A stretch of 64,000 nt of DNA from Cerioporus squamosus (Eukaryota > Basidiomycota > Agaricomycetes > Polyporales > Polyporaceae), in contig JABYQS010000031.1 in NCBI GenBank assembly GCA_022592435.1, positions 1 to 64,000 of the forward strand, read 5' to 3'. The position numbers were made by a program, and so were the translations under genes. This document shows, piece by piece, positions 43,761-55,413 of the stretch. The stretch's first letter is position 1, and the number at the start of each line of letters is the position of its first letter. The notes beneath the pieces were generated by a model. The model had not been told where the DNA came from, ran no database searches, and saw nothing but the letters and a program-made list of their open reading frames with translations.

Positions 43761-44336
43761 GTGGGCGGGCAGGAATGGTGTGGACATGCATGTGCACGTC
43801 TGCTGTCTCTCCCCGATGACCGAATGGTGCCAAAAACCTCATCGTGGTGGCCGGACGAGATGTGGTGGCTCAACCTGCACGTCCATGACGACGACGTGCA
43901 TGCGCTGTTGGCTCGACCTGTCGATGAATCCTCTTTCAAACGATGCACTTCGCTCCTCGCAGAGAAGTTCTGTGAAGTTTACACTTGTCCGGCTCGTCGA
44001 GAATCCGATGAGCGCTTGAAGGAGCGGTGGAAGAAGGCACCGCGATCACCGTGGTGCCTACTACAAGACGAGGCGGGGACTCTGGACCATTTCGACACGC
44101 GCGCAAATGTAGGTGCCATTGTCCATCTGACTGCCATCCAGCTTGAAGACGAAGGGCCGTTCATCCGCGAAACGCGCACGCTGGCATTCGCCTGTTGTTT
44201 CGTCGGAGACCACGTCCCGTCCGTCAATGAGCGTTGGCGTGGTCAGTTGGCCAAGTCCTCCGAGCAGCGTACTCTGGTCAGCCCGGCGAATGGCAAGTGC
44301 GTCAAGGTGGAATCGATGCAGATTACAGATGAGTAG
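43761..44336 (+). CDS. Single-exon protein of 171-191 residues, unknown function
   Basis: The frame is open from 43761 (191 residues) with a second in-frame ATG at 43824 (MVPKTSSWWPDEMWWLNLHV), which begins the protein-like part. Composition is balanced, with Trp-rich start, LLARPVDESSFKRCTSLLAE and a strand-like TRTLAFACCFVGDHVPS near the end. There are no splice signals and no known domain. It follows the large gene by about 400 bp on the same strand. Confidence 0.55.
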   Translation: MGGQEWCGHACARLLSLPDDRMVPKTSSWWPDEMWWLNLHVHDDDVHALLARPVDESSFKRCTSLLAEKFCEVYTCPARRESDERLKERWKKAPRSPWCLLQDEAGTLDHFDTRANVGAIVHLTAIQLEDEGPFIRETRTLAFACCFVGDHVPSVNERWRGQLAKSSEQRTLVSPANGKCVKVESMQITDE

Positions 44337-44903
44337 TATCCTACTACATCACACGCGCACTCTGGGTGAGGTAGTACACGGTACGACACGCCTATGTCTC
44401 GCCGATGAGTTGCCGTGAAAGCCTCGTCCCGCACACGCGGATGCATGCACCGTCGAGATTGACGGCGCAGACGCCTACGCCTGCGGTGAGGTGAACAATC
44501 GACAGAATTCGTTGACATGCGCGGTGGTCCGATGGAACGCGATGTCGGCAAGGACAGCCTGCACATAGAGCTTGAAGCTTGAAGCGTCTTGAAGATTGAC
44601 TCAGCGTGGTGTGGCATATCAAATGCGCACATCAAAGCACAGGACATGGCACGACATCTGCATCGACACTACACCATCAACTGTCAGTTACTCCGCTGCA
44701 GCGCTCCGCCAATGTATTACATGTGTTGACTGATCATGCATCATGACAGGCCCGCGAAGAATAGTTAACGGGCGTGCAAGCAGCGCACTGCTGCGGCAGG
44801 CAAGGACCCAGGATGGTTCGAGAGCGAACATATATTAGCTGACAATTACCCCGCCTACCTGACAGACGCAATCCGACGCCTCTACTTCAGCACACACTCC
44901 AAC
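44337..44903. other. Upstream region of the cysteine-rich gene
   Basis: ATATATTA at about 44829-44836 is a candidate TATA box some 70 bp before the ATG at 44904. No other feature is supported. Confidence 0.4.
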
Positions 44904-45805
44904 ATGGCTCCGCCGCCGAAGACCTATCTCGCCGACCTCGAAGCGTCTTTGAAGGCGGCCCGCAATGCCGGCGTCGACATTGACGTCATTCCTGGCCTGC
45001 TGCGCCCCAGTGGCACCGACATCGGACTCTTTCGTGATTACGCGTTTGCCCAGCAGACGCCTTGCAAGCCGTGCACAGAGAAGGGTATCGTTTGTCGGGC
45101 GACGAACCTCAACAGGTTCTGCTGCTATAACTGCATCTGGGGCCAGAATTGCACGTGGCAGAAATGTGAGTGCCACGTCGATACTGAACACACAGATGTC
45201 TCACACGCTCGCAGTCATGAAGGACAAAAGGCACAGCGCAGGTCCGAAGTGCCACGGCTATGAGAAGGCGCGTGAAGCTGGCCTGAGAGCGCTACCCGAC
45301 GGCGCAGTTTGGGGGGGCCGGGCAGAACAGCCCAAGCACCTGTGCCAAGGGATTGTGCTGAAGAAGGAGAAGGGGGCTTCACAGATGGTGGCAGCCGACG
45401 GTGAGGGTGAACGGTCTGCACGCGATGATGTAGTTGACAAGCAGATCCTCCTTCCTCAGGGTGATTCACCCATACCACCCATCGCCTCCACGAGTGGTGT
45501 AGACCAGGACGACGAGGATCGCGAGGTCAGCGTCGACGTGAAGCTCAACATCATGTACACCAAGCTCCATGAGATCGACAAGAAGCTGGACAGGCTCCTC
45601 AGAGTGAAGCGCGAGCCGGAGGATGAGTCGCCGCTCGACACCGACACCGAGCCACTAGTCAGCCAGCAGAAGGCCAAACGTAAGCGACCCGCCCTGCGCG
45701 ATCTGTTATGGGACTAACTGACATGGATCCCTAGGCACTCGCACGTCGACCTCAGCAGTTGCTGGTCCCTCCGGGATGCGCCACTCCGACGACGGCGACG
45801 ACTAG
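44904..45805 (+). CDS. Cysteine-cluster, coiled-coil protein, possible DNA-binding regulator
   Basis: Exons 44904-45165, 45215-45679 and 45735-45805 (GTGAGT and GTAAGC donors; CTAACTGAC branch before CCCTAG) keep phase and give 265 residues. Residues about 52-85 form a cluster CKPC, then VCRAT and FCCYNCIWGQNCTW, similar in spacing to basidiomycete zinc-cluster-like DNA-binding proteins, though not a canonical Zn2Cys6. It is followed by a basic stretch, then an acidic linker and a predicted coiled coil (IMYTKLHEIDKKLDRLLRV). The end is polar. Cluster plus coiled coil suggests a dimeric nuclear protein; this is inference. Confidence 0.7.
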
Positions 45806-46403
45806 AAGAACACGTCGAAATGCCTTGGGTGGGACAGTCCGGTGTTGGAGGGTGTTAGATCATGTCAAGGGCCCGACTCGAGCAAGAAATGTACAAGAGA
45901 ACGCTGCAAATGTATTACCAGGGGGTTGGTGAGCGCGGAACATCTCGGGCAGTCACGGACATGAGTTGAGATGAATTGTATAGCATCCTCTTCAGACTCG
46001 TGTGATATCTATCAGCCATCTTCAGCCAGCCCACACGGGACAATCTCTGTCAACGAGACTGTTATGTTGCTGCAGATGACGTCCGAACAAGAAGGTGGCC
46101 ACACTGCGAATTCCGAAAAGAGAGTATGCGCGTCATATGCGCGCATTCCAAGTGGAACCGTGACACATACGACATACATTCGCAAGTAGCTAAGGCTTTG
46201 CAGTGCAGACAGCCCAAGTTCCCCAGGCTTGCGGGACAGAGCTGTCGCGCCAGGACGCATACATACGTACTGCAAAGTTGAACAATGTATCCGTTTGCTG
46301 CCCCATTGTTCCGGACGAATGGCGCCGGCCTAGATACTGAAGAAGGAAGAGGCAGCGGACGAACGTGCGGCCGCCACGTAAGCAGTATCCGTAGCACGAT
46401 TAC
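45806..46403. other. Intergenic, nothing recognised
   Basis: No open frame with splice support. Confidence 0.45.
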
Positions 46404-47621
46404 GTGATCCTGCCCCAAGAACTCGAGGTGTCTGGTCTTGACGATGCTACCACTACTCCTGCAACACGCTCTCGTCGTATGTCTACCACTGTCGCGCCCG
46501 TCCAGGCACCCAAAACTCTCTCTCGGTTATCCCGGAGAACTTCGACTGCACCCATCCGCTCTTTGACGAAGAGAACGATCGATGTCTTGGATGAAGAAGC
46601 GGCCGCGGTGTCTTTCCCCTCAACAACCCCCAGAGTGATAGGTGCCGCGGAGATTTCCACACTAGACGAGAGGGAGAGCACTCTAAGTGAGAGGGAGAAT
46701 GCTCTGATTGAGAGGGAGAGCGCTGTGAGTGAGAGGGAGAACACTGTAACTGTCAGGGAGAGTGCTGCGATTGTAAGAGAGAGCGCCGCGATTGCGAAGG
46801 AAAATGCCGTAAGTGAGCAGCAAGATGTTGTGCAAAAGCGTGAGCTAGCCGTCCAGACACGCGAGGCGTTGGAAAGCTCGAACAAGCAACTCGAGCCTCG
46901 AGGAGAAGATTGCCAGGCTGGCTCGAAAGTTGAATATGTCAGGAGCGCGTTACGAGAAGGCGGCGTGTGACTTGGAGGCCAAACTGAAGGCTGCAACGGA
47001 TGAGCGGGACGTCTTGGTCGAGATGCGCGACGCCGAAAGACGAGCGCGGGCGGAGGTTCCTGCCGGCAGCACTAGCGCACCTAGAGGATCAGTTCCAATG
47101 TTCTCTGTACGTTGACATTTTTCTCAATCTTGCTCCGCCCGTTACTTACTCACGCTTGTGAGTAGCTGCTTTGAAACCATGTACGTATGCACTCTTGTGG
47201 CTGCATGCGTTCGTCGAGGCTCATCATCACGTCCGCACCACAGGGCTAGTCTGTACTCTTTGAACAATGGACGCTGCGGCCACGCATTCTGTGCCATATG
47301 CATCCTCAAGTGGGCTTTCGCCGCTGGCATGAAGCGCTTGAGTGCCCCCTCTGCCGTGCACCCCTCCCTGTCATCTCGAAATCCAACCCCCAGAACATAT
47401 ACACCTTTCCCTTCGTCCCGGATCGTCTCGGGGACACGGTGATCAAGTCTCACCTCGCAATCCTGCAAGATGCTGCTGACTCGCAGGCCAACTCGATAAC
47501 AGCAAACAAAGGCGGGAAGTCACGCAACGGCATTCGCTGGCATGGAGAAGTTGACGAGCAAGTCTTCGCATGGGGTCAGGGAAAGACATCAAGGATTCAG
47601 TGGGAGCAACGGGAACGGTAA
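46404..47621 (+). pseudogene. Coiled-coil RING protein broken by at least three frame changes
   Basis: The ATG at 46404 opens a disordered start, then a heptad block (ERESTLSERENALIERESAV). The coiled coil continues in other frames as SLEEKIARLARKLNMSGARY after a break near 46890 and again after about 47060 as ALAHLEDQFQCSLCFETM. An intron at about 47109-47167 and a second one (GTACGT...CACCACAG, about 47178-47243) place a C3HC4 RING: CSLC, then GRCGHAFCAICILKW. After one more break near 47320 it ends with ECPLCRAPLP and NIYTFPFVPDRLGDT. Coiled coil plus RING indicates a former ubiquitin ligase. All the breaks are single-base. Confidence 0.65.
46665..46810 (+). repeat. 21-bp minisatellite encoding heptads
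   Basis: About seven degenerate copies of a 21-bp unit like AGTGAGAGGGAGAATGCTCT encode seven-residue repeats (S/I-E-R-E-N/S-A-V). The period equals two helical turns, so the repeat directly extends the coiled coil. Confidence 0.8.
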
Positions 47622-48546
47622 GTGCGACGGCGTCGTGCCCCTACGGGTACATACTGATATCGGCATCTTGGTTCCTCATCTTCCTGGCAATTCGTCGCTT
47701 TCAAGGACCATCTGGAGGCTGCGTAGACCACCGCCAATCGCCTCTCCTGTTGTTGGCATGGCACCGTTGTCGTCCTTTGTGTACTTCGCATACATTACGC
47801 AATTGTCTCCTGGCCCTACAGGCATTCACATACTGTACATTACACCGCTCTGAATTGGAGAGCCTCAGAAGTTTTGGTCTTCGCTTCTCTGCCCCCCAAC
47901 ATTCTCTCTTCACCCTCGCGTCCATTGCAGTCGCCCGTTTCATTCGTCCGGACCAAACGTACAACTTCGACTTGGTCCACGCCACCGCACGTCTCGCGCT
48001 TCGATCACAGCACGTATCCCAATGACGTACCGGTCGAGTCTCCCCCGCGTTTCCTATATGTTGTACCTAACCCGATTTCCTCCACCTGCGCAATCGATCT
48101 AGCGCTCCACCCGCAACTCCCCCCCGCGGTCGCGCATCCTTGCAACTTCTCTAGATCTACGGTGGACAGCAGGGTGGCAGAACCCAGTGAATGTCATCTG
48201 CTGCCAGTCCACGTCCCTTCTCCCACCACCTTCAATCCCCATGGCCAGCACATTCTTCAGCTGGGCTTGGCGAGGTTGATGTGTGGCACTGTGGCACAAA
48301 CACACCGCTCAGGCTTGTAGGGTCAGTTGGTCGACGGATTGCGTACCAGGGAAGGTTCAGTACGTCGTATCAGGCTCCGAAGACACACAGGCGATCCGTT
48401 AACGTGCAACTGGGGTTTACAGCTGTTCATCAGGAAACGCACTTTCAGATATCCCGGCTATATGGTACCGAGTGGAGTGATAGCGTGGTAGATATCCCCC
48501 CCATCATACCGAGCCCGCTGGATCTACGCGGAACTATCTGGAAGGG

Positions 48547-49027
48547 CGTGTCTCTATCCGGAGGGTGGTGTCTCTATCCGGAACTGCCTGTCTCTGTCTG
48601 CCACTGCCTAGCGCAGCAGTTGCCCTATGCTATCAGGGTGCAGCCAAACAAGTCTGACGACGACAATTCCGAGTCAGTGTGTCACAGTAAGTACTGAATA
48701 CTAACATGAAGTTGACAGACATACTTGACAACAGGTCAACATTGCCGCTGTTATCGAGTCCTCCCAGCATCCTTGCTACTAGTAGCATGACCTTCTGGAG
48801 ATCACAACCTGCATGCAGATGCCTCCGGCTTCGTCTCCACTTGCATACTTCGTCCATGGCGAAAACTCAAGGCATCACGGCACCTTCGTCTGTGCCACCA
48901 ACCTTCCTATAGTATGAGAAGCGCTCCCGCATCATCAAGTCCCTTCCCTGCGCGGACGGTGTCTCCGCCCACCTCATGACAGAGATTGCTCCTCCGGATA
49001 GAGACACGCTCTCCGGATAGAGACTGC
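48547..49027. repeat. Inverted arms built from TCTCTATCCGGA repeats
   Basis: GTCTCTATCCGGA occurs twice at 48547-48583 and twice in reverse at 48993-49025, so the two arms are about 36 bp long and 480 bp apart. This resembles a small element with subterminal repeats, but I see no clear target-site duplication. Confidence 0.5.
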
Positions 49028-49121
49028 CGGCTCCACGCGTTGCTGGACGGAGAGCAAGCGCTCTATTGCGTCATTGATGGAGCGACAGCTATCCCCGATC
49101 TACACAGAGTCAAACACGTTT

Positions 49122-51384
49122 CCTGATGTTTGCAGAAGTCGTGTCCGACCAACTCCGACTGACGCGCAGGCACTTTTGACGCAGAAAATCCAAGAAATTC
49201 AGAAAATTCGACCACTGCTCAACAACAACAGTAGTAACATGCTGAAACAGCCTATCCTGACATCGTATGCGTGCGCTGCCTGTTCCAACTTTCCCTGAGT
49301 CATAGCGTGCCCGGAATGCCACGGAGATAGCAACATCAGGAAAAATATACTTGGCTCGAGTGCGCTCGCGAGCCTCTCGAGCAGCGATAGCCTATTAGAC
49401 AAGTACCCCCGTCCTGATCACTCGATAGCCGCCTGCACAGCTCCCCGAGCACTCGGGAGCACTCGCCGAGCCGTCGATAGCCAGCCAAATCCTCGCTAGC
49501 TACAGGCTTGCAACGCCGAGCACACTTGTAATGTGGTTCAGAAAGTATATTGATTAACTCGAACTACTCTAGGGTACATAGCGGTACTACAAGACTATAT
49601 AACGATACAGGAACGTCAAGACATACGTATGGCATACATGTCTAGCTACTCCCTGCACAATACATCTCGTTCTACCCCTCCCATGCTTCCGTGTCGGCGC
49701 CGTGCGCGAAGGCGCTGCAGAGCCAAGTCAATGCACAGCAGGCGCGTATGCCATCACAGTGGCCGCACTCACCCGTAACCGACAGATCGAGCGTGTCTCG
49801 GAGCGCACTGCGATGCGTTGTGAACGTGAGTTCACCGCCGCGTGCATGGAGACGAAGTACAACTAACCTGTTCAGTTCGCAGCCGTCCGGACGTGTCGTG
49901 TCATGACCTTGGAAGGAACGGAAACAGCTCGTCAGTTGCCCCGAAGTAAGTGCCACAAACACAGACTCACCAGGCGTAGCGACGAAGAGCCCGGGGTCTT
50001 GACAAACTGGCACGATAATCAGATGAAGGCCTCGTGCAGAACGAGCTCGGAGGCGACTCACCAGAGACAGACAACACGGCGACGGGCGGGCGGGCGCATC
50101 AGGAGAGGGGAGGGAGGTGTGGAGAGTAGGGAGTGGCAGCCTGCAGGACGGCCCACGACCGGTGAGCATCCTATATACCACTTCGCCGCCGTCTCTCTCA
50201 CGCCCGACTCCGCTGACGCGCCTCTACTCGTCGGAGTAGCAAAACGCGATGCTTGGATGCACCCGGATGCGGGACACGTACGTACGTACGGCCTGTCGCT
50301 CGCGCCGCGCGGGATCGCAGGCGTGCCGTCGATCTGGACGTCAGAATCCTGCGCCGAGGGTCAAACTTCAGGCTGGCAATTCAGCCCGCTCGAGTCGACA
50401 TCCGGCGTAGCTTGAGCCGCCCTCGCTCGCCGACTGGTCCTGCATCTCCGCGTGCATCTGGGTCCTGGGCAGCGGGCTCGCTGTGCGTGTCCGTGCGCAG
50501 GCTGACCTCCTCGAAGCAGAAGACCGAAGACGAGGCCGGGCTGTCTGCTCGCTGCTCGTGGACACCCACTACGTACCTGCAGCCCACAGGTCGAAGCGAT
50601 TCGCACTCGGCTAACTTTGAACGGGGGCAGGGGAAGGGGAGAGAGAGACGGAGACGGAGACGGAGCGGGACGGTAAATACCAGCTTGCGCATCACGTGGG
50701 CGTTTAGGGCAGGCTGGAGAAAACTTGTTAACTCTCGTCTACAGCTGTTCTCTCGCAACAAGGTCACATATGAGCAACCCAGGCCGAACGGCGCATTCCT
50801 CCGTATGTTCCCAGCTTCAGCTGTGTCCGGAAGACTTATTTGCGGTATGGATAGCTGTCCTATGTCCGCGAGTTCGTCGCGCGAGCGCTATTGAGCTCTC
50901 GGTGGCTATGCGGGAGTCTCTCGAGCCTCTCGAGCCTCCTCGAGCTTCGCAGGGGGCTCCCGAGAATTACGTTTTTCCTGATGAATGCCAGGTCACTCGT
51001 CATTTGCAGGTCAGTTCAGAGTGTTTCCGCCCCTTCCCACAGCCCCAAACTCGCACCAAGCATGCTCATATGTCGTAGGAACATATACTAATGCTCTCGG
51101 AGGCGCTGCGAAAGCTCCCGACTTGTGAGGATGGAGAACGTCCACAGGCCCTGGGGACGATCGTAAGCGCCCATCCTCGACATCGCGATATTTCGCTCAA
51201 TTTCCGCAGTTCTCCTCATTGTGATGCTCCGCACATACTCATATGGGCTGTCCGCGTCTCTGGTAGTCGCCTCAGGCCGAGAAGAGTTGTCAACGACTCA
51301 TTCACATTTTCCGAATTTCTGAATTTTCCGTGCACAACGCGTGCTGTGCAACCAGCGCCTGGCCACGACCTCTGCAAACAGCTG
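49122..51384. mobile_element. Diverged Tc1/mariner-like element, about 2.26 kb
   Basis: The left end (TGATGTTTGCAGAAGTCGTG, then GAAAATCCAAGAAATTCAG near 49185) matches the reverse complement of the right end (CAGCTGTTTGCAGAGGTCGT, then GAAAATTCAGAAATTCGG near 51315). Both resemble the arms of the element at 39537-40357, including the TA beyond the right end. A second inner pairing links about 49338-49380 with 50880-50990. The interior holds no transposase I recognise. Several frames inside are Arg/Ser-rich and appear non-coding. The left end looks eroded. Confidence 0.5.
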
Positions 51385-51516
51385 TAATCTAGCGCTCGGC
51401 CCCAATTTGCCCCTGCCGTCCTCGATTCGGGACAGCCAGATCGATATCGGTGCCAGGTGACTGCTACTTGGCGTCCGGGCCTATCCCCTCCTCTTTCGAG
51501 TTTGTAGCACACTGAG

Positions 51517-51844
51517 AGACCCTTTACCTCCAGAACCTGAACGAGAAGATTAAGATCCCAGAGTTGAAGGCCTCGTTGCGCGGTCTGTTCAAGTCGTATG
51601 GCGAGGTGCTCGATGTGGTCGCGCACAGTAACCTGCGCATGCGTGGACAGGCGTTCGTATCGTTCGAGAGCCCGGAGATTGCGAAGAAGGCGTTGAAGGA
51701 GGTCAGGGGATTCCCGGGTACGTCATTGCGTGCTAGTCCTGCTAACAGTCTTGTCAACCATCTGATACAGAGTGTCTACCGTGGGTCGACGCAGGAAATG
51801 GTGGCAAGCTTTCGATCGGGATTTACGCCCGACGTCGAGCGTGG
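51517..51844 (+). pseudogene. Orphan RRM exon of the U1A/U2B'' snRNP family
   Basis: 51517-51717 encodes most of an RRM: RNP2-like ETLYLQNLNEKIKIPELK, then LFKSYGEVLDVVAHSNLRMR and RNP1 GQAFVSFESPEIAKKAL. This is close to the first RRM of U1A/U2B'', spliceosomal proteins that bind snRNA loops. A consensus intron follows (GTACGT, branch GCTAACAG, ATACAG at 51770), but the next block to 51844 only weakly resembles the expected LY..PMQI.FA strand. I find no upstream start exon, no linker and no second RRM. The transposon-like element ends 133 bp upstream. It is most likely a dead fragment. Confidence 0.75.
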
Positions 51845-52172
51845 GTACGTATGTAACACGACCAGCGGAGATCATGAGGAGCTCGGTAGATGTTCGCAGG
51901 TGACTGGCTACTGGTTGGCACACTCCAAGGACGAGCGAGAGCTTCCCGTACTGGATGTAGATAGGCACGCAGGGAGGGAAGACAGGTGGAAGCAACAGAG
52001 TGTAAGTGTGGTTTCTATACGCAAAGCCGAGACTGCATACTGTCCATTTTCCCCTTATGAATCCAGGTACAGGCAATGCTCAGACAGCATGATGAGTCGC
52101 CGTGCTCTGTCCGACCGAGTGCACGACAACCGATGCACGTCGCATTTGGCCGCCCATGCGTTCGCTATGTAG

Positions 52173-52519
52173 GATCAAGAGGAGGAGGAGGGCTGGGGAC
52201 CTGCGGGCAGGAGGGCCTGCGAATTTGTTGCCCGCGGGCGGTCGGTGCCCCGTCGTATGATCGCCGCCGGGCTCACGGTGAGTAATACTGTCTTATGGCT
52301 TGTTGCTTGTCTCAGACTGGAGCGGAGGAAGGTTTTGTTGTCACGCACTTTCCTGAGCGCGGACGCTATAGCAGACCTACTGGGCCCCCGAAGAGGCAGA
52401 TGCATGTGGATATTGGAACGTTTGAGGCGCTTCCAGGATTGGAGAGCGACCCCGTAGCTCTAGCTAGGCAGGTTGTTGGAGGGTTGGGCGGAAAGGGACC
52501 AGGGTGTTCTCACCATTAA
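52173..52519 (+). CDS. Two exon-like blocks ending in a stop, unknown function
   Basis: 52173-52277 (after a TATGTAG acceptor, starting DQEEEEGWGPAGRRACEFVA) and 52316-52519 (TGAEEGFVVTHFPERGRYSR, ending GCSHH and TAA) join in phase 0 across a 38-nt intron with a GTGAGT donor. They may be the end of a gene whose 5' part was lost. No domain is recognised. Confidence 0.4.
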
Positions 52520-53019
52520 CATATAGCATACACCGACTCCTTAGACTACGCTGAGGCTGAGCGGACACAACGGGGTCAGACATTCAGACGCGCGTCATTC
52601 CCGCAAGCTCAACCTGTTATCCCGTGTTATCGATGTTTCCGTTCACGCCATTCCGAAAGCATGACGCGTCAATTCGTGATAGCGCTAGCATGTGCGATTG
52701 CAACTTTGATTCCATCAATTTCGGTAGGAGCTTCTTCGCGTAAGTCCTTGCGCGGAAACGGCCGATTAATTCATTCCATGCTGTACGTGTCTTTGTGCCA
52801 GCGTCCCAACAACACAGGTGATTCGGTACCCAGCTGCCCACAAGCACTGGTCCCAGCTACGACACTTGTACACATATATCCGCTTACTCGACACGGAGTC
52901 AGCATGGGTGATTCCCTTGACCCTGCGGACCTCTGTTCAACATCTTCCGAGAACCGCTGGAAGGAGGTATGTCGCGATCCTAATGGGAAGTAGTACTCAT
53001 CATAAGTCGTCGGTTTTAG

Positions 53020-54391
53020 GGGGCATCCAGAGCGCGATGGCGTGCAAGCAAGAATGGCACAGTGACTGTGTACTACCCCGACATGCCAAAGATCCCTTCT
53101 GTAGTGGGGAGGACGCCGCCCTCTCGCGCTATTCGCACCCAAGTGATCCTGGATTACTACGCTCAGAAGGTACGGAGGCTAGGAGCTTCCAGTCGGAAAA
53201 CACTCATCAGTGCATATGTAGCACTCAAGGGCCCGAGTTCTTGAGCGGACGAAGAGTGCCAATAGTTCCGACTGCGAGGAGGCGGAGAGTGGCACGGCCT
53301 ACACAAAGACATCGGCCGGTGGCGCCCGTCGCTTGCCAGCACTGAGCTCTACACCGTGCTCCGGCCGGTCGGTCCGCCGAAGCGTAGCCGTGCAGCACTC
53401 GGTATCCCCGTCTCAGAGGCTTCATATGCAGCTCTCTTCCTACAAGTCGTTGCTGTCAACGGCCAGTAATGCACCTCCTCCACGCCACGCTTCAAGTTCG
53501 AGTCAGTACCACGATCAGCCCGGCGAATATTATGAGTCCCAGAACTCGCCCTCTAGGACATCCAATCCGGACCATCATCTTCAGCACTCTGCGGACGGCG
53601 TCCGCAGTCCCGTCGGGCCCAGCTTCCAGCAGTCAGCGATTTCGCCGTCCAGTGATGCCCCTGAGCAGTCTCCGGACGACCCCGATGGCGACAGCTTCGT
53701 CCAGGCCCGCCAGCAGACACCAATCTCGCGGTCCGACCATGTGCCTCAGCGGTCCGAGGATGTCCGCAGCTTCTTCCACCCCGACCAGCAGCCTCTGACG
53801 CATTATACCGATGATTTTGAGCAGCACCCGGGGGAGGTCGGCAGCTTCGCCCGGTACGGCCATAATCACCCCCTCAACGAGCAGCTGGCAACTTCTCCGT
53901 ACACCGCTGTCCCTAAGCAGTACCTAAACGTCGGCAGCTTCCTCGAGCACAGCGACTCCTACCCCAGCCAACAACTGGCGAGCATCTCCACCTATTTCCC
54001 TGAGCACTATGCTCATCCCCCCTCGGACCAGCAGCCTCCGATTTTCCCCTTCACCAGTCAATATACACCGTCAGAGGTTCATCGTTCTCATATGCCTTAC
54101 CCATACCCACAACACCATACCGACAGCCGCACCTATACCGGACAGCACATCATCAATTCTTTGTCTTTCCAGACACCTATGCCGACTATGGGTCCGGTTC
54201 TCGAGACCGCGGAAACTGACTATGGGATGGTCTCCAGGTCAGTGCATGACAGGGCTCAAGATGAGTCCCAAGCTGGCAATTTGCCTCAGGTATTGTTCAG
54301 ACATTCCTACCCTCACGCATTGGCACTGAGTCATGTTCCGCGTAGTGGAGATCTGTTACCCCCATTGCGACAGCTGTGGACGAGTTTCTGA
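53020..54391 (+). CDS. Ser/Pro/Gln-rich protein with degenerate about 26-residue repeats
   Basis: The strong part is an open frame 53333-54391 (353 codons) ending in TGA. It is disordered, rich in Ser, Pro, Gln, His and Tyr. Five degenerate repeats of about 25-35 residues lie between about 53590 and 54050, each around a (D/G)-S-F core followed by Q.P and P..Y or PEQ. In the same frame further upstream lies ARVLERTKSANSSDCEEAES. A preceding exon 53020-53169 (TVYYPDMPKIPSVVGRTPP, ending DYYAQK before GTACGG) looks real, but its phase differs by one base from the following block. The 5' end is not resolved; a signal-peptide-like frame at 52661 is an alternative start. Such a region could be an activation domain, which is inference. 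Confidence 0.5.
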
Positions 54392-55413
54392 ATTTCGTTC
54401 AGGTGCGAATGTTTGTACGAGCGGGTCGGACGTAGCTGCTAACCGATGACGCTCATAGGAACCCCTCATGCCGTATCTTGCTCAACCCATCGTCTCGTAC
54501 GGAGAAATGACGGAACCAGTCCATACGTAGAGGTGAGACATCGATATCCGGTCGTTCGGCACGTAGCGATAGGGTGAATGAGGAGAAGGACAAGTCTCGA
54601 GAAAACGAAGGGAATGGAGGAGAGGCACGTCAAGAGGTCGAGAGAGCGGAGGGCGCGTATCATTGAAGACACCTATAGCAGGGGGAGGGAGGCGTCGAAA
54701 CGCATTCTTGTTGGGCGATACATCCAGACGGTCCGAACCCATGTCCGCTCAGCTGGGCAGAGCGGTTTTTACTCGGTGACGATTTGTCTCGGCTGAGCAT
54801 ACAGAGTACGCAGGTCCCCGCGGTAGCCTGCCCAAGCCGCGACTCGCGTGGTCGCAACGTGTCTCGCTCTGTCCATCTCAGGCCCCCACTCTACTCGTGC
54901 GACTAGCGTTGCTTCGGTAGATCTGTAAGAGCAGGTCGATGAATCTGAAGATGATTGCCTAGAGCGACGGAAATGTCGCTGAGTACCCAACCGCGACAGG
55001 ATCTTCTTCTCTTGCTGATGGATTCTTGAAGCCCCAGGACAGCAAATGAGCCGGCGGACGAACGAGCGGAGGCTGCGAGAAATCGAGTATAGCCGAGCAT
55101 GTATATGCGGTAGACCTTCGTAGTACACCAGGATGTGTCGATGTACGAAAGCGGTTACACGGAGTCCACTGTAAATTGCCAGATAATGGGATAACGGAGT
55201 AAAAGGGTATGCGGCGGAGTGAGGATAACGTACAGTGCAGTCAAGGTAACGTAGGATGCTGGGATAGCGATAATCTTAGATGCTGGGGCACGAACTGCCC
55301 ATCAGGGAGCGGCGGACGGGTACTGTAAGGACCGTGTAGTAAAGAGCGGACGGAATAGAGTGTGGATAGATCGAGGGAACGGAGGGAACAGGTCTGCAAC
55401 ACGCACGTCGACA
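54392..55413. other. Intergenic, nothing recognised
   Basis: Only short frames without splice support. Confidence 0.4.

Noticed and set aside
49672..50181. Minus-strand 169-codon frame as a transposase
   Set aside because: No DDE-type motif spacing or helix-turn-helix is visible, and the composition is Ser/Leu/Arg-rich.
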